A DNA stretch of 64,000 nucleotides from Pengzhenrongella sicca (lineage in GTDB: Bacteria; Actinomycetota; Actinomycetes; Actinomycetales; Cellulomonadaceae), in contig NZ_CP071868.1 of assembly GCF_017569225.1 (NCBI RefSeq), positions 2,170,001 to 2,234,000 on the forward strand, given 5' to 3'. Positions within the stretch are counted from its first letter, which is position 1. Each line of letters begins with the position of its first letter. Positions 36,201 to 44,052 of this stretch are shown piece by piece. Under the pieces are notes generated by a model. The model was not told the DNA's origin, searched no databases, and was given only the letters and a program-made list of their open reading frames with translations. Both the position numbers and the translations under genes were made by a program.

Positions 36201-37341
36201 GGTCCAGGCGGTCGACCTCGCCGTGCGCGGCTCGGTCGCCAGCCTCGGCCACCACCAGGCCGTGCTGACCGCGCCCGCGAACGCGACGACGGCCGAGGTC
36301 CGGTTCTGGACGCCCGAGTCGGTGCTGGTCGTGGACAAGGTCAGCCTCGCCGGGTCCGGGGACGTCGCGACGGCGGCCTGGGCCCCAACGGCGCCGACGA
36401 CGACCGTCAGCCCCGCGGGTGCGGGCCTGACGCTCTCGAACGGCGGGGCGGCCGGCGCGGCCGTGACCCAGGTCGTGGCGGCGACGGCCGGCGACCGGTT
36501 CGCGCTCGAGCTCGCGGCGACAGCGACCGGGGAGCCCGGCGCCGCGGTCGAGCTCGCGTTCGCCGACGACGGCGCCGCGCCGGTCGGCGAGGTCGTGCGG
36601 GTCCCGCTCGACGCCCTCGACTTCGACGTCCGCGGCGCGATCGGCGACGTCCCGGCCGGCGCGGTCGAGGCCGAGCTCCGGGTCGTGCTGCCGCCCGGCG
36701 CGCGGGTCGAACTTGCCGAGCTGACTTTCACGCTCGGCGCCGCGACCGAGGTCGGCCTCTACTTCGCGGCGCAGGCGCCGGGCGACCTCGGCCTGACGGA
36801 CGTCGCGGTCGTGCTCGACGAGGGCGTTCCGCAGCCGGTGTTGGTGCCGCCCGGCGGGCTGTGCCCCGCCACCGCGGCGGGGGACGGGGCCGACGGGGAG
36901 TCCTGCTACTGCCAGGCGTGCGGCACGCGGGGGCCGGCGCGGCGCGGGCGGCCGGCCCGCACCGACGCGGGACGGCCCGCGACGGTGAGCCCGTGCCCGA
37001 CGTGCGGGACGCCGCGCGTGCGGACGGGCGGCCGGACCGCCAGTGGGGCGGGCGCCGTCGGGCTGCCGCGGTTCCGGGTGCCCGACCGGACGCTCGCGCG
37101 CGGGCCCGCGATCGTGAGCCGCGTGCACATCGACGCGCCGCTGACGGCGATCGCGGGGATCGCCGCGGCGCGCGCCGGGCAGCTCGCCGCCGCGGGGATC
37201 GGGGACGTCGTCACGCTCGCCCGCGCGGACGCGAAGGTCGTCGCGGCGCTCCCGCGCGTCTCCGACGCGATGGCCGCGGCGTTCATCGCCGAGGCGGGCC
37301 GGCTGGTGCGCGAGCGGGGCCGGCGGGTCGTGTTCGACTAG
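33232..37341 (+). CDS. Giant distal particle protein: beta modules, Ser linker, propeller-like region, zinc ribbon and helical-hairpin tail
   Basis: A 1369-residue protein ending the operon. Residues 1-410: beta-rich (LRRLPVGAVLTRAVLTLTPVST … LTGPGAGAGDISLLQVSSPP). 417-439: 23-residue Ser/Leu linker. About 600-960: repeated strand motifs with LVLVDTATGRPIG, LALAAGPDGLVAVL and ARALAVDPRGELVLVAHDGGVAVLD, like a beta-propeller. About 990-1200: two carbohydrate-binding-like beta domains. C1227/C1230 and C1255/C1258 form a CxxC…CxxC zinc ribbon. About 1300-1360: a helical segment (LTAIAGIAAARAGQLAAAGIGDVVTLARADAKVVAAL) like the helix-hairpin-helix/DUF4332 type. It may be a receptor-binding protein or a cargo. 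Function is unknown. Confidence 0.75.
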   Translation: MQVRAVHAGGSLPFERERRLVLRRLPVGAVLTRAVLTLTPVSTDPGRRFLETLTFADGVGDWGANKVVTAAAVEVDLHARRKLAALVGANLATGTLLVDLGGGFMGVNAAGGLGGGPALPTANTMDLPGLTVTGLRAALTGPGAGAGDISLLQVSSPPSNVTLAVEGGPVVFSHVGDLVDAVTTPDFADVLQAMLPRLEVAGGCYLVPFTVHSDTIARLDLTLELDYALAASAAPAGVRTVQAPYAFGGAPVAGQGRLSVLVPPGMVATPGGTAGRIRGAFAATRVVYGPVTAPEAPELVVLEAGRSLAQQLTLPTTQVASSVDLQLTAVTASATIAVDLVTDLDGKPGRSSLLARPAERTLTRDEAGAPTWINVPLPAEVEVAAGLARWLVVQAREGSLAWSAAAATPPAPAPAPSSSLSSSSSLSSSLSSSSSASSSAPALSAPALQLTRDGGLSWRAVAGETVPAPLGALLRLRHATAGFELPLELRVGAGGEEVAVSLQRFAPSGGVDFGLDFPEVAGAVNAALASAGGGATPGGGEQVANGDFADWLRAGTAVRGPSSLRGRSAEPVTFGACAFGPDSALVHTVGRGEAQARYVAFNLFSRVAEVDEPIGAGFPLALALDAPGRTALVSLATGGVELAAAPAGAGLVLVDTATGRPIGAPVDAPEPAVALAAAPDGLGVYLAGPARTQSGPATMVRHAGWAELRAAAAGSPMAWADLPAAAVDGAPIALAAGPDGLVAVLTTGEPAADGSPGTPRLVTFVDRAAVAGSDGREVAAVPDAVALAVLASGAEILTLGRHQVRFLRAADRATIVDVPFPDGAGTARALAVDPRGELVLVAHDGGVAVLDAANRRLLPGQGVELETSDAGAAVGINLAGTHAVVLATGTTRASVLTIGDALPAEWELTAGQVRPVALPTTGEVLALLGSATAVDRREASPPASMSQVLPVAGGARYRFAFDGLAFVEGAVAQVRWTGDACATERVDRVPVQAVDLAVRGSVASLGHHQAVLTAPANATTAEVRFWTPESVLVVDKVSLAGSGDVATAAWAPTAPTTTVSPAGAGLTLSNGGAAGAAVTQVVAATAGDRFALELAATATGEPGAAVELAFADDGAAPVGEVVRVPLDALDFDVRGAIGDVPAGAVEAELRVVLPPGARVELAELTFTLGAATEVGLYFAAQAPGDLGLTDVAVVLDEGVPQPVLVPPGGLCPATAAGDGADGESCYCQACGTRGPARRGRPARTDAGRPATVSPCPTCGTPRVRTGGRTASGAGAVGLPRFRVPDRTLARGPAIVSRVHIDAPLTAIAGIAAARAGQLAAAGIGDVVTLARADAKVVAALPRVSDAMAAAFIAEAGRLVRERGRRVVFD
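34480..34548 (+). repeat. TCG-rich low-complexity tract encoding a Ser linker
   Basis: 69 bp built from TCG, TTG and TCC codons encode 23 residues, all Ser except three Leu and one Ala (residues 417-439). Length could change by 3-bp slippage. It separates the N-terminal beta region from the rest of the giant distal protein. Confidence 0.85.
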
Positions 37342-37366
37342 GGGATTGCGCCCGATCGGGTTCGCT

Positions 37367-37387
37367 GGCGGCCACTCCAGAGCCGCC
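37367..37387. terminator. Possible terminator hairpin after the particle operon
   Basis: GGCGGC (37367-37372) and GCCGCC (37382-37387) can pair with a 9-nt loop, 26 bp after the last operon stop; a 10-bp palindrome CCCGATCGGG stands at 37351-37360. There is no T-run, as is common in high-GC actinobacteria. It is the only hairpin seen in the gap 37342-37478. Confidence 0.35.
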
Positions 37388-37471
37388 GGGTCGTGCGTGT
37401 GTGCATCGATTGTGAGGCTGTGCACAGGTCGGGTTGCGGGGTGGGGTGCGTGTGGGTGGTCCGTCCTAGTC

Positions 37472-37485
37472 TGTACACATGTTCG
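37472..37485. promoter_or_regulatory. LexA-like (SOS) site over a leaderless start
   Basis: TGTAC-ACAT-GTTCG at 37472-37485 has a perfect right half and 3 of 5 matches on the left, compared with the actinobacterial LexA consensus CGAAC-N4-GTTCG. It overlaps the ATG at 37479. A TAGTCT at 37467-37472 is a likely -10, putting transcription start at or next to the A of ATG. LexA control is suggested, not shown. Confidence 0.4.
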
Positions 37486-39071
37486 AACCGAGCGATGACG
37501 AGGTAACGGGGGCCCCAGCGGGGGCCGGCCCGACGGGCGTGGGCGCCACCTCCACGGTCGCTGGCGGGCCGCCGGTGTCGGTGGATGTGACGTTCGGGCT
37601 GTTGCTCGGGCGGGTGTTTGCGGAGGCGGGGGCGGCGTTGGCGCAGGCCGCGGCGGCGGGGTCCTGCATCGCGGGGCCGATCGATCAGGTCGCGTTGTCC
37701 GCCGCGTTGATGGAACAGGTGCCCGGCTCACCGCTGGTGGAGCTGCTTGAGGGCCTGTCCCCGTCGGATGTGCATGATGCGGTGTTGATCGAGGCGATCG
37801 CCGCCTGGGAACGCGTCACCTCACTCGCCGCGGCGCGGCAGGGCGAGATGATCGCCGAGCTCGCCCGGCGCCGGGACGCGCAGCGTCTGGGTGAGTTCGT
37901 GGGTGATGAGGTCGCGTCGGTGCTGGTGATGTCCCGGTCGGTGGCGGAGGCGAAGGTCAGCCTCGGGACCTCACTGGCGGCCTGGCCCGCGGTGCGCGAG
38001 GCGCTCGCATCCGGGGTGATCGATCACCGCAAGGCCACCGCCCTGGTCGACGGCGTCGGGCACCTGGATGACGACGCGGCCGCCGCCGTCCTGGACAAGG
38101 TTTTGCCGGTCGCTCCGGGTTTGACGGTGCCGGCGTTGAAGGCGCGCCTGCGCAAGGTCGAGCTGACCGTGAACCCGGCCGCCGTGGCTGAGCGGCGCGC
38201 CCGCGACGCCGCCGACCGGTATGTGCGGGTCAGCCCGGCGCCGGGGGTGATGGCGTGGTTGACCGCGTACCTACCCGCCAAGGACGCGATGACCGTGTTC
38301 ACCGCGATCGACGCCATCGCCGCCTCCGCCGACCCCGCCGACCCGCGCGGTGTGGCGGCGCGCCGCGCGGACGCCCTGACCGACCTCTGCACCGACATCC
38401 TCACCACCGGCATCGCCCCCACCACCGCACTACCCGGCACAGCGGGTCAGGGGTCCGGGACAGCGGGTCAGGCCGGCGGGACTCCGAGGGCTGGCGGGGT
38501 CTTGAAGACGGAGCACGGTCGTCGACCGCACCTGCAGGTGACCGCCGCTGCGACCACGTTGCTGGGTTTGGATGAGGTACCCGGGGAGCTGGCCGGGTAC
38601 GGGCCGATCCCCGCAGACCTGGTGCGGGCGATCGCGGCGGACGCGACGTGGCGGCGGATCTTCACCGACCCCGCCACCGGGTGCGTGACCGGGATCGGGC
38701 CGCGCGGGTACCGCCCCGGCGCCGACCTGACCGGCACCGTCCTGGCCCGGGACAAGACCTGCACGTTCATCGGGTGTCGGATGCCGGCGTGGCGGTGCGA
38801 CCTGGACCACCGCGACCCCTACGACCACGACCACCCCGACCTCGGCGGGCAGACCTGCGCGGAGAACGTCCACTCGTTGTGTCGTCACCATCACCGGGCC
38901 AAGACCTACGGCGGCTGGCACCCCGACCTCGACACCCGCACCGGCGACACCTGGTGGACCTCACCAACCAAACACCGCTACAAGCGACCCTCCGTCGACG
39001 CCAACCCCGAACCGCCGCCACCCGACCGACCCTGGCTCCACGAACCCCAGCCCGACGACCCACCCTTCTGA
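37479..39071 (+). CDS. DUF222 / HNH endonuclease domain protein (13E12 family)
   Basis: A 530-residue protein. The DUF222 region spans about 60-330 (AAWERVTSLAAARQGEMIAELARRR … ASGVIDHRKATALVDGVGHLD … YVRVSPAPGVMAWLTAYLPAKDAMTVFTAIDAIA). The C-terminal HNH domain reads DKTCTFIGCRMPAWRCDLDHRDPYDH … CAENVHSLCRHHHRAKT, with the zinc-site cysteines and the DHR…HHH core. The middle is a Gly/Thr-rich linker. Such genes occur in many copies in actinobacteria and their role is unresolved. No ribosome site is visible, in agreement with a leaderless start. Confidence 0.88.
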   Translation: MFEPSDDEVTGAPAGAGPTGVGATSTVAGGPPVSVDVTFGLLLGRVFAEAGAALAQAAAAGSCIAGPIDQVALSAALMEQVPGSPLVELLEGLSPSDVHDAVLIEAIAAWERVTSLAAARQGEMIAELARRRDAQRLGEFVGDEVASVLVMSRSVAEAKVSLGTSLAAWPAVREALASGVIDHRKATALVDGVGHLDDDAAAAVLDKVLPVAPGLTVPALKARLRKVELTVNPAAVAERRARDAADRYVRVSPAPGVMAWLTAYLPAKDAMTVFTAIDAIAASADPADPRGVAARRADALTDLCTDILTTGIAPTTALPGTAGQGSGTAGQAGGTPRAGGVLKTEHGRRPHLQVTAAATTLLGLDEVPGELAGYGPIPADLVRAIAADATWRRIFTDPATGCVTGIGPRGYRPGADLTGTVLARDKTCTFIGCRMPAWRCDLDHRDPYDHDHPDLGGQTCAENVHSLCRHHHRAKTYGGWHPDLDTRTGDTWWTSPTKHRYKRPSVDANPEPPPPDRPWLHEPQPDDPPF

Positions 39072-39087
39072 GCTGCAAACCCTGCGA

Positions 39088-39120
39088 GCCGCGAACCCTT
39101 CTCAGCCGCGAGCCCTTCTC
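39088..39120 (+). repeat. Short tandem repeat before the MDR gene
   Basis: GCCGCGAACCCTTCTCA (39088-39104) and GCCGCGAGCCCTTCTC (39105-39120) are adjacent near-copies, followed by a more diverged copy. They lie in the 94-bp gap 39072-39165; a TAGCAT at 39153-39158 just upstream of the next ATG looks like a -10 box. Confidence 0.7.
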
Positions 39121-39165
39121 GCCGCGGCCAGCCCTTCCGGGCGCCGGCCCACTAGCATCCGAGGC

Positions 39166-40161
39166 ATGAAGGCTGCGGTCAGCACCCGGTACGGCCCGCC
39201 CGCGGTCGTCCGCGTCGTCGACGTCCCGGCGCCAGCGATCGGCGCCGACGACGTGCTGGTCCGGGTCCGGGTCGCGACGGTGAATCGGACCGACTGCGGG
39301 TTCCGGGCGGGGCAGCCGGTCATCGTGCGCGCGTTCAGCGGCGTGATGCGGCCGCGCGCCCACGTGCTGGGCTCCGAGTTCGCCGGCGTGGTCGAGGCCG
39401 TGGGCGCCGCGGTGACGTCGTTCGCCGTCGGCGATCGCGTCTTCGGGTACGCCGAGGACCAGTGGGGCGCCCACGCCGAGTACCTGGCGATCCCCGCGGC
39501 CGGGCCGATCGCGGCCATCCCGGCGAACGTGACGTTCGAGCAAGCAGCGGCGAGCACCGAGGCGTCGCACTACGCGCTGGCGTCCCTGCGCAAGGCCAGG
39601 GTTCGCACCGGGCACGACGTCCTCGTCAACGGCGCGACGGGCGCGATCGGGTCCGCCGCCGTCCAGCTGCTCGCGGCCGTCGAGGTGACGGTCACGGCCG
39701 TCTGCGACGGCGCCCACGCCGACCTCGTCAGGGGGCTCGGGGCCTACCGGGTGATCGACCGGACCGTCGAGGACTTCACCCAGGACCGGCACTCCTACGA
39801 CGTCGTGTTCGACGCGGTCAGCAAGAGCACGTTCGGCCGTTGCCGGAGCCTGCTCCGGCCCGGCGGCACCTACGCATCGACGGACCTCGGACCGTGGGGC
39901 CAGAACGTTGCCCTGTCCCTGGTGACGCCGCTGCTGAGTACGTGGCTGCTCGACGGGAAGACGGGACTGCTCCCGCTCCCGCCCACCTACGACCAGGCGC
40001 TGGTCCAGTACTTCGGGCGGCTGCTCGAGACCGGCAGGTTCAGCCCGGTCATCGACCGGAGCTACCCGCTGGACCAGATCGTGGAGGCCTACGAGTACGT
40101 GGAGACCGGGCAGAAGATCGGTAACGTGCTGCTGCGCGTCGGCGACCCGGCGGCGCACTAG
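39166..40161 (+). CDS. NAD(P)H-dependent MDR oxidoreductase (quinone reductase-like)
   Basis: A 331-residue medium-chain dehydrogenase without the catalytic zinc pattern: MKAAVSTRYGPPAVVRVVDVPAP, a GroES-like domain with VLGSEFAGVVEAVGAAVTSFAVGDRVFGY, and a Rossmann domain with VLVNGATGAIGSAAVQLLAA. These match the NADPH:quinone reductase branch. It would reduce quinones or enones in the cytoplasm; the substrate is unknown. A -10-like TAGCAT 7 bp upstream of ATG suggests a leaderless mRNA. It stands alone. Confidence 0.9.
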   Translation: MKAAVSTRYGPPAVVRVVDVPAPAIGADDVLVRVRVATVNRTDCGFRAGQPVIVRAFSGVMRPRAHVLGSEFAGVVEAVGAAVTSFAVGDRVFGYAEDQWGAHAEYLAIPAAGPIAAIPANVTFEQAAASTEASHYALASLRKARVRTGHDVLVNGATGAIGSAAVQLLAAVEVTVTAVCDGAHADLVRGLGAYRVIDRTVEDFTQDRHSYDVVFDAVSKSTFGRCRSLLRPGGTYASTDLGPWGQNVALSLVTPLLSTWLLDGKTGLLPLPPTYDQALVQYFGRLLETGRFSPVIDRSYPLDQIVEAYEYVETGQKIGNVLLRVGDPAAH

Positions 40162-40197
40162 CTCCGGCCTGCCACGTCTGCTCCGGCCTGCCACGTC
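40162..40197 (+). repeat. 19-bp period tandem repeat in the gap before kdpD
   Basis: CTCCGGCCTGCCACGTC occurs at 40162-40178 and 40181-40197, directly after the MDR gene, with a third degenerate start (CTCCGACC) following. The rest of the gap to 40363 shows no gene; no clear promoter was identified in it. Confidence 0.75.
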
Positions 40198-40363
40198 ACC
40201 TCCGACCCGCAACTCAGCTGAAACCCGTCCAGCAGCTTCGCGGCGATGCTCCGGCGCAACCGCGGCGCTCGTCGGGGCGACGACGCGGACCCGGACCGTC
40301 CGCGTCGGCGGCGAGCCGCCGGTGAACGTGCTTCGCCTTGTCCGCGCGCTGGACAATGGCCTC

Positions 40364-42880
40364 GTGACCACACCTGCATCGGACACCGCTCGGCCGGGCC
40401 GGCTGACCGTCTACTTCGGCGCCGCTCCGGGGGTCGGCAAGACCTACGCGATGCTCGACGAGGCCCACCGCCGCGCGGCCCGCGGCACCGACGTCGTCGT
40501 CGGCCTCGTCGAGACCCACGGGCGGGCCGCGACGGCGGCCCAGCTCGACGGCCTCGAGGCCGTGCCGCTGCGCCGCCTCGAGCACCGCGGCCGCGAGTTC
40601 ACCGAGCTCGACGTCGAGGCGGTGCTCCGGCGTGCGCCGGAGGTGGCGATGGTTGACGAGCTTGCGCACACGAACATCCCGGGCTCGCGGAACGCGAAGC
40701 GGTGGCAGGACGTGCACGAGCTGCTCGACGCCGGGATCGACGTCGTCACGACGGTCAACGTCCAGCACCTCGAATCGTTGAACGACGACGTCGAGGCGAT
40801 CACCGGCGTCCGCCAGCGCGAGACGGTGCCCGACCATGTGGTCCGGGACGCCGACCAGATCCAGCTGATCGATCTGCCGCCCACGGCGCTGCGCCGCCGG
40901 CTCGCGCACGGGAACGTGTACCGCGCCGAGCAGATCGACGCGTCGCTGTCGTCCTACTTCCGGCTCGGCAACCTCACCGCGCTGCGCGAGCTCGCGCTGC
41001 TGTGGCTCGCCGACCGGGTCGACGACGCGCTGACGACCTACCGCCGCGACCACCGGATCGAGGAGACCTGGCCCGCGCGCGAGCGCGTCGTCGTCGCGGT
41101 CACCGGCGGGGACGAGAGCGAGACACTGATCCGCCGCGGGGCGCGCATCTGCCAGCGTGCCGCCGGGTCCGAGCTGCTGGCGGTGCACGTGCTCGCGACC
41201 GACGGGCTCCCGAGCGCGCGACCAGACGCGATCCGCACGCAGCGCCTGCTGGTCGAGTCGCTCGGTGGCGTGTTCCACACCGTGATCGGTGAGGACGTGG
41301 CGTCGGCGGTCGTCGACTTCGCGCGAGGCGTCAACGCCACGATGATCGTCGTGGGCGTGTCCCGACGCAGCCGCTGGCGCGAGGCGCTGTCGGAGAGCAA
41401 CGGGGTCGAGATCGCCCGGCTCGGCGAGAGCATCGACGTGCACCTGGTCAACCACGAGAATGCGCGCGCGGGCAAGGGCGTGCCGTCGCGGGCGAGCTCG
41501 CAGTCGCCGCTCCGACGCGCGCTCGGCTGGGTCGCGGCGCTCGCCGCGCCCGCGGCGCTCACGGCGGTGCTCCAGGGGGTGGACGCGGGCTTGACCACCG
41601 ACGTGCTGCTCTTCCTTGCGCTGACGGTCGCCGTCTCGCTCGTCGCGGGCCTGTGGCCGTCGATCCTCACGGCGGTGCTCGGGTTCGCCGCGGTGAACTA
41701 CTTCTTCACGCACCCGAAGGGCCAGTTCACGATCGCCGATCCCGAGAATCTCGTCGCCCTCATCGTGTTCGTGCTGGTGGCGATCGCCGTGGCGTCCGTC
41801 GTCGACCTCGCCGCGCGGCGGACGGCGCAGGCGTTCCGGGCCCGCGCCGAGGCGTCGGCGATGGCCGCGGTGTCCCGATCCGTGCTCACCGGCGAGGACA
41901 CGACGCAAGCGGTCGTCTCGCGCCTACGGGAGACCTTCGCCCTGGCCGCGGTCTCCCTCCTGGAGCGCGACGCCGGTCGGGGACCCTGGCGAGTGCTGGC
42001 CACGGACGGCCCCGAGCCCGCCGTGGAACCGGGTGACGCCCAGACGGTGGTCACGATCGACGAGTCACGGGTGCTCGCGCTGCGCGGCCGGGTGCTGCCC
42101 GCGAGCGACCGGCGGGTGCTCGAGGCGTTCGCCGTGCAGGCCTCGGTGGTGCTCGAGCACCGCCGCCTGCGCGAGCGGGCCGAGCACGCGCAGACCCTCG
42201 AGCAGACGGACTCCGTGCGCAACTCGCTGCTCGCGGCCGTCTCGCACGACCTGCGCACGCCGCTCGCGACCATCCGGGCCGCGGTCGACGGCCTCAGGTC
42301 GCCCGACGTCCGGCTCGACGACGCCGACACCGCGAGCCTCGTCGACGCCGTGGGCACCGCGACCGCCCGGCTCGAGCGGCTCATCGACAACCTGCTCGAC
42401 CTGTCCCGGCTGCAGACCGGCAGCGTGCGCGCGCAGGTCCGGCCGACGAGCCTGGACGAGGTCGTGCCGCTCGCGACCGAGGGCTTCACGCCGGCGCAGG
42501 TGGAGGTGGAGGTGCCCGAGACGCTCCCGCTCGTGGCCACCGACGCCGGGCTGCTCGAGCGCGTGCTGGCGAACGTCGTGTCGAACGCGGTGCGCCACTC
42601 ACCGCCGGGCGCCACGGTCCGCGTCTGCGCGTCGTCCACGCTCCGCGAGGTCGAGCTCCGCGTGATCGACACCGGCCCCGGCCTGTCCGAGGAGCTCAAG
42701 GCGCGCATGTTCGAGCCGTTCCAGCGGCTGGGCGACTCGTCCTCGGACGGGCTGGGCCTCGGGCTGGCCGTGGCGCTGGGACTCGCGGCCGCCGTCGGCT
42801 CCGAGCTGGCCGCGGAGGACACCCCCGGCGGCGGCCTGACCATGGTCCTGACCGTCCCGCTCGCCGAGGTGATCGCATGA
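40364..42880 (+). CDS. kdpD: Osmosensitive K+ channel sensor kinase KdpD
   Basis: An 838-residue sensor kinase. Cytoplasmic KdpD domain with Walker A GAAPGVGKT near residue 20 and MVDELAHTN; USP domain around 230-370 (VVVAVTGGDESETLIRRGARI … MIVVGVSRRSRWREAL); four short membrane helices around 390-490; a GAF-like region; then HisKA with phospho-acceptor His628 (AVSHDLRTPLATI) and an ATPase domain (NVVSNAVRHSP, DTGPGLSE, GLGLGLAVALG). GTG 40364 is chosen because the family starts just after it; an in-frame ATG at 40322 is possible. It overlaps kdpE by 4 bp. In family members it responds to potassium limitation or osmotic stress. The kdpFABC pump genes are not in the window. Confidence 0.95.
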   Translation: MTTPASDTARPGRLTVYFGAAPGVGKTYAMLDEAHRRAARGTDVVVGLVETHGRAATAAQLDGLEAVPLRRLEHRGREFTELDVEAVLRRAPEVAMVDELAHTNIPGSRNAKRWQDVHELLDAGIDVVTTVNVQHLESLNDDVEAITGVRQRETVPDHVVRDADQIQLIDLPPTALRRRLAHGNVYRAEQIDASLSSYFRLGNLTALRELALLWLADRVDDALTTYRRDHRIEETWPARERVVVAVTGGDESETLIRRGARICQRAAGSELLAVHVLATDGLPSARPDAIRTQRLLVESLGGVFHTVIGEDVASAVVDFARGVNATMIVVGVSRRSRWREALSESNGVEIARLGESIDVHLVNHENARAGKGVPSRASSQSPLRRALGWVAALAAPAALTAVLQGVDAGLTTDVLLFLALTVAVSLVAGLWPSILTAVLGFAAVNYFFTHPKGQFTIADPENLVALIVFVLVAIAVASVVDLAARRTAQAFRARAEASAMAAVSRSVLTGEDTTQAVVSRLRETFALAAVSLLERDAGRGPWRVLATDGPEPAVEPGDAQTVVTIDESRVLALRGRVLPASDRRVLEAFAVQASVVLEHRRLRERAEHAQTLEQTDSVRNSLLAAVSHDLRTPLATIRAAVDGLRSPDVRLDDADTASLVDAVGTATARLERLIDNLLDLSRLQTGSVRAQVRPTSLDEVVPLATEGFTPAQVEVEVPETLPLVATDAGLLERVLANVVSNAVRHSPPGATVRVCASSTLREVELRVIDTGPGLSEELKARMFEPFQRLGDSSSDGLGLGLAVALGLAAAVGSELAAEDTPGGGLTMVLTVPLAEVIA

Positions 42881-43560
42881 GCGGCTCCCGAGTCCTCGTC
42901 GTCGACGACGAGGCCGCGCTGGTGCACGCGCTCGCGATCAACCTGCGTGCCCACGGCTGGGAGGTCGCGTCGGCGACCACGGGCGCCGACGCGCTCGACC
43001 TCGCGGCGAGCTGGCATCCCGACGTCGTGCTGCTGGACCTCGGGCTGCCCGACATCTCCGGGCTCGACGTCATCGCCGGGATCCGCGGCTGGAGCCGGGT
43101 GCCCGTGGTGGTGCTCTCGGCGCGCCAGCACGGCGAGGACAAGGTCGACGCGCTGGACGCGGGGGCCGACGACTACGTCACGAAGCCGTTCGCGATGAAC
43201 GAGCTGCTCGCGCGGCTGCGGGCGGCGGTGCGGCGCGCGACGCCGGGCGACGCGACCGAGGCGGTCGTCGAGGCGGGCGAGCTCACGATCGACCTGGCGC
43301 GCCGGCGCGTGCTGCGCGCCGGGGTCGAGGTGCGCCTGAGCCCGACCGAGTGGGCCCTCGTGGAGGTGCTCGTGCGCAACCGCGGCAAGCTCGTCGGCCG
43401 GTTGCAGCTGCTGCAGGAGGTGTGGGGCCCCGCCTACTCGACCGAGACCAGCTACCTGCGGGTGTACACGGCGCAGCTGCGCCGCAAGCTCGAGCGGGAC
43501 CCGGCCCACCCGCGGCACATCATCACGCAGCCCGGCGTGGGGTACATCTTCGAGGTCTGA
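42877..43560 (+). CDS. kdpE: Response regulator KdpE (OmpR family)
   Basis: A 227-residue regulator with receiver domain (VLVVDDEAALVHALAINLRAHG, phospho-acceptor Asp54 in VVLLDLGLPD, Lys in DDYVTKPF) and an OmpR winged helix (LSPTEWALVEVLVRNRGKLVGR … SYLRVYTAQLRRKLERDP … IITQPGVGYIF). ATG is in an ATGA overlap with kdpD. It should activate kdpFABC elsewhere in the genome. Confidence 0.95.
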   Translation: MSGSRVLVVDDEAALVHALAINLRAHGWEVASATTGADALDLAASWHPDVVLLDLGLPDISGLDVIAGIRGWSRVPVVVLSARQHGEDKVDALDAGADDYVTKPFAMNELLARLRAAVRRATPGDATEAVVEAGELTIDLARRRVLRAGVEVRLSPTEWALVEVLVRNRGKLVGRLQLLQEVWGPAYSTETSYLRVYTAQLRRKLERDPAHPRHIITQPGVGYIFEV

Positions 43561-44052
43561 CTACCGCACCTCCCGCAGGGTGCCCGTCGCGACGTCGTAG
43601 ACGAAGCCGCGGACGGCGTCCCGGTAGGGGATGGCGGTCTCGGCCTGGATCCGGCCGATGTTCTGCCGCACGTCGGCGTCGAGGTCGGTGAACGCCTCGG
43701 GTGCCCAGGTCGGCTTGACGCCGGTCTCGGCGAGGATGCTGGCGCGGAACTCGTCGTCGCTGAACGTCAGCATGCCGCAATCGGTGTGGTGGATCAGGAC
43801 GATCTCCCGCGTGCCGAGCAGCCGCTGGCTGATCGCGAGCGAGCGCAGCTCGTCCTGCGTGACGATCCCGCCCGCGTTGCGAATGACGTGCGCGTCGCCC
43901 TCCTCCAGGCCCAGCAGGCCGTAGACGTTCAGGCGCGCGTCCATGCACGCGAGGATCGCGATGTGCCGCGCCGGGGGCAGGGGCAGGTCGCCCTTCGTGA
44001 ACGACCGGGCGTACTGCTCGGCGTTGCGCAGGAGCTCATCGGTGACGGACAT
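43561..44052 (-). CDS. Beta-class carbonic anhydrase
   Basis: A 163-residue beta-carbonic anhydrase with ACMDARL and HHTDCGM, giving the zinc ligands Cys (with Asp-Arg pair), His and Cys. It interconverts CO2 and bicarbonate in the cytoplasm. ATG 44052 is used because the family begins at MSVTDELLRNAEQYARSF; a longer reading upstream lacks homology. It is convergent with kdpE with no gap (its stop starts the base after the kdpE stop). Confidence 0.95.
   Translation of the reverse strand: MSVTDELLRNAEQYARSFTKGDLPLPPARHIAILACMDARLNVYGLLGLEEGDAHVIRNAGGIVTQDELRSLAISQRLLGTREIVLIHHTDCGMLTFSDDEFRASILAETGVKPTWAPEAFTDLDADVRQNIGRIQAETAIPYRDAVRGFVYDVATGTLREVR

Noticed and set aside
12114-37341. Prophage
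   Set aside because: No capsid, portal, terminase, integrase, holin or endolysin gene, no attachment-site repeats at the flanks, and base composition equals that of neighbours.
12114-37341. Type VI secretion system
   Set aside because: No TssB/C pair, ClpV, TssJLM membrane complex or Hcp; sheath, hub and adaptor proteins are of phage/eCIS type and the host looks Gram-positive.
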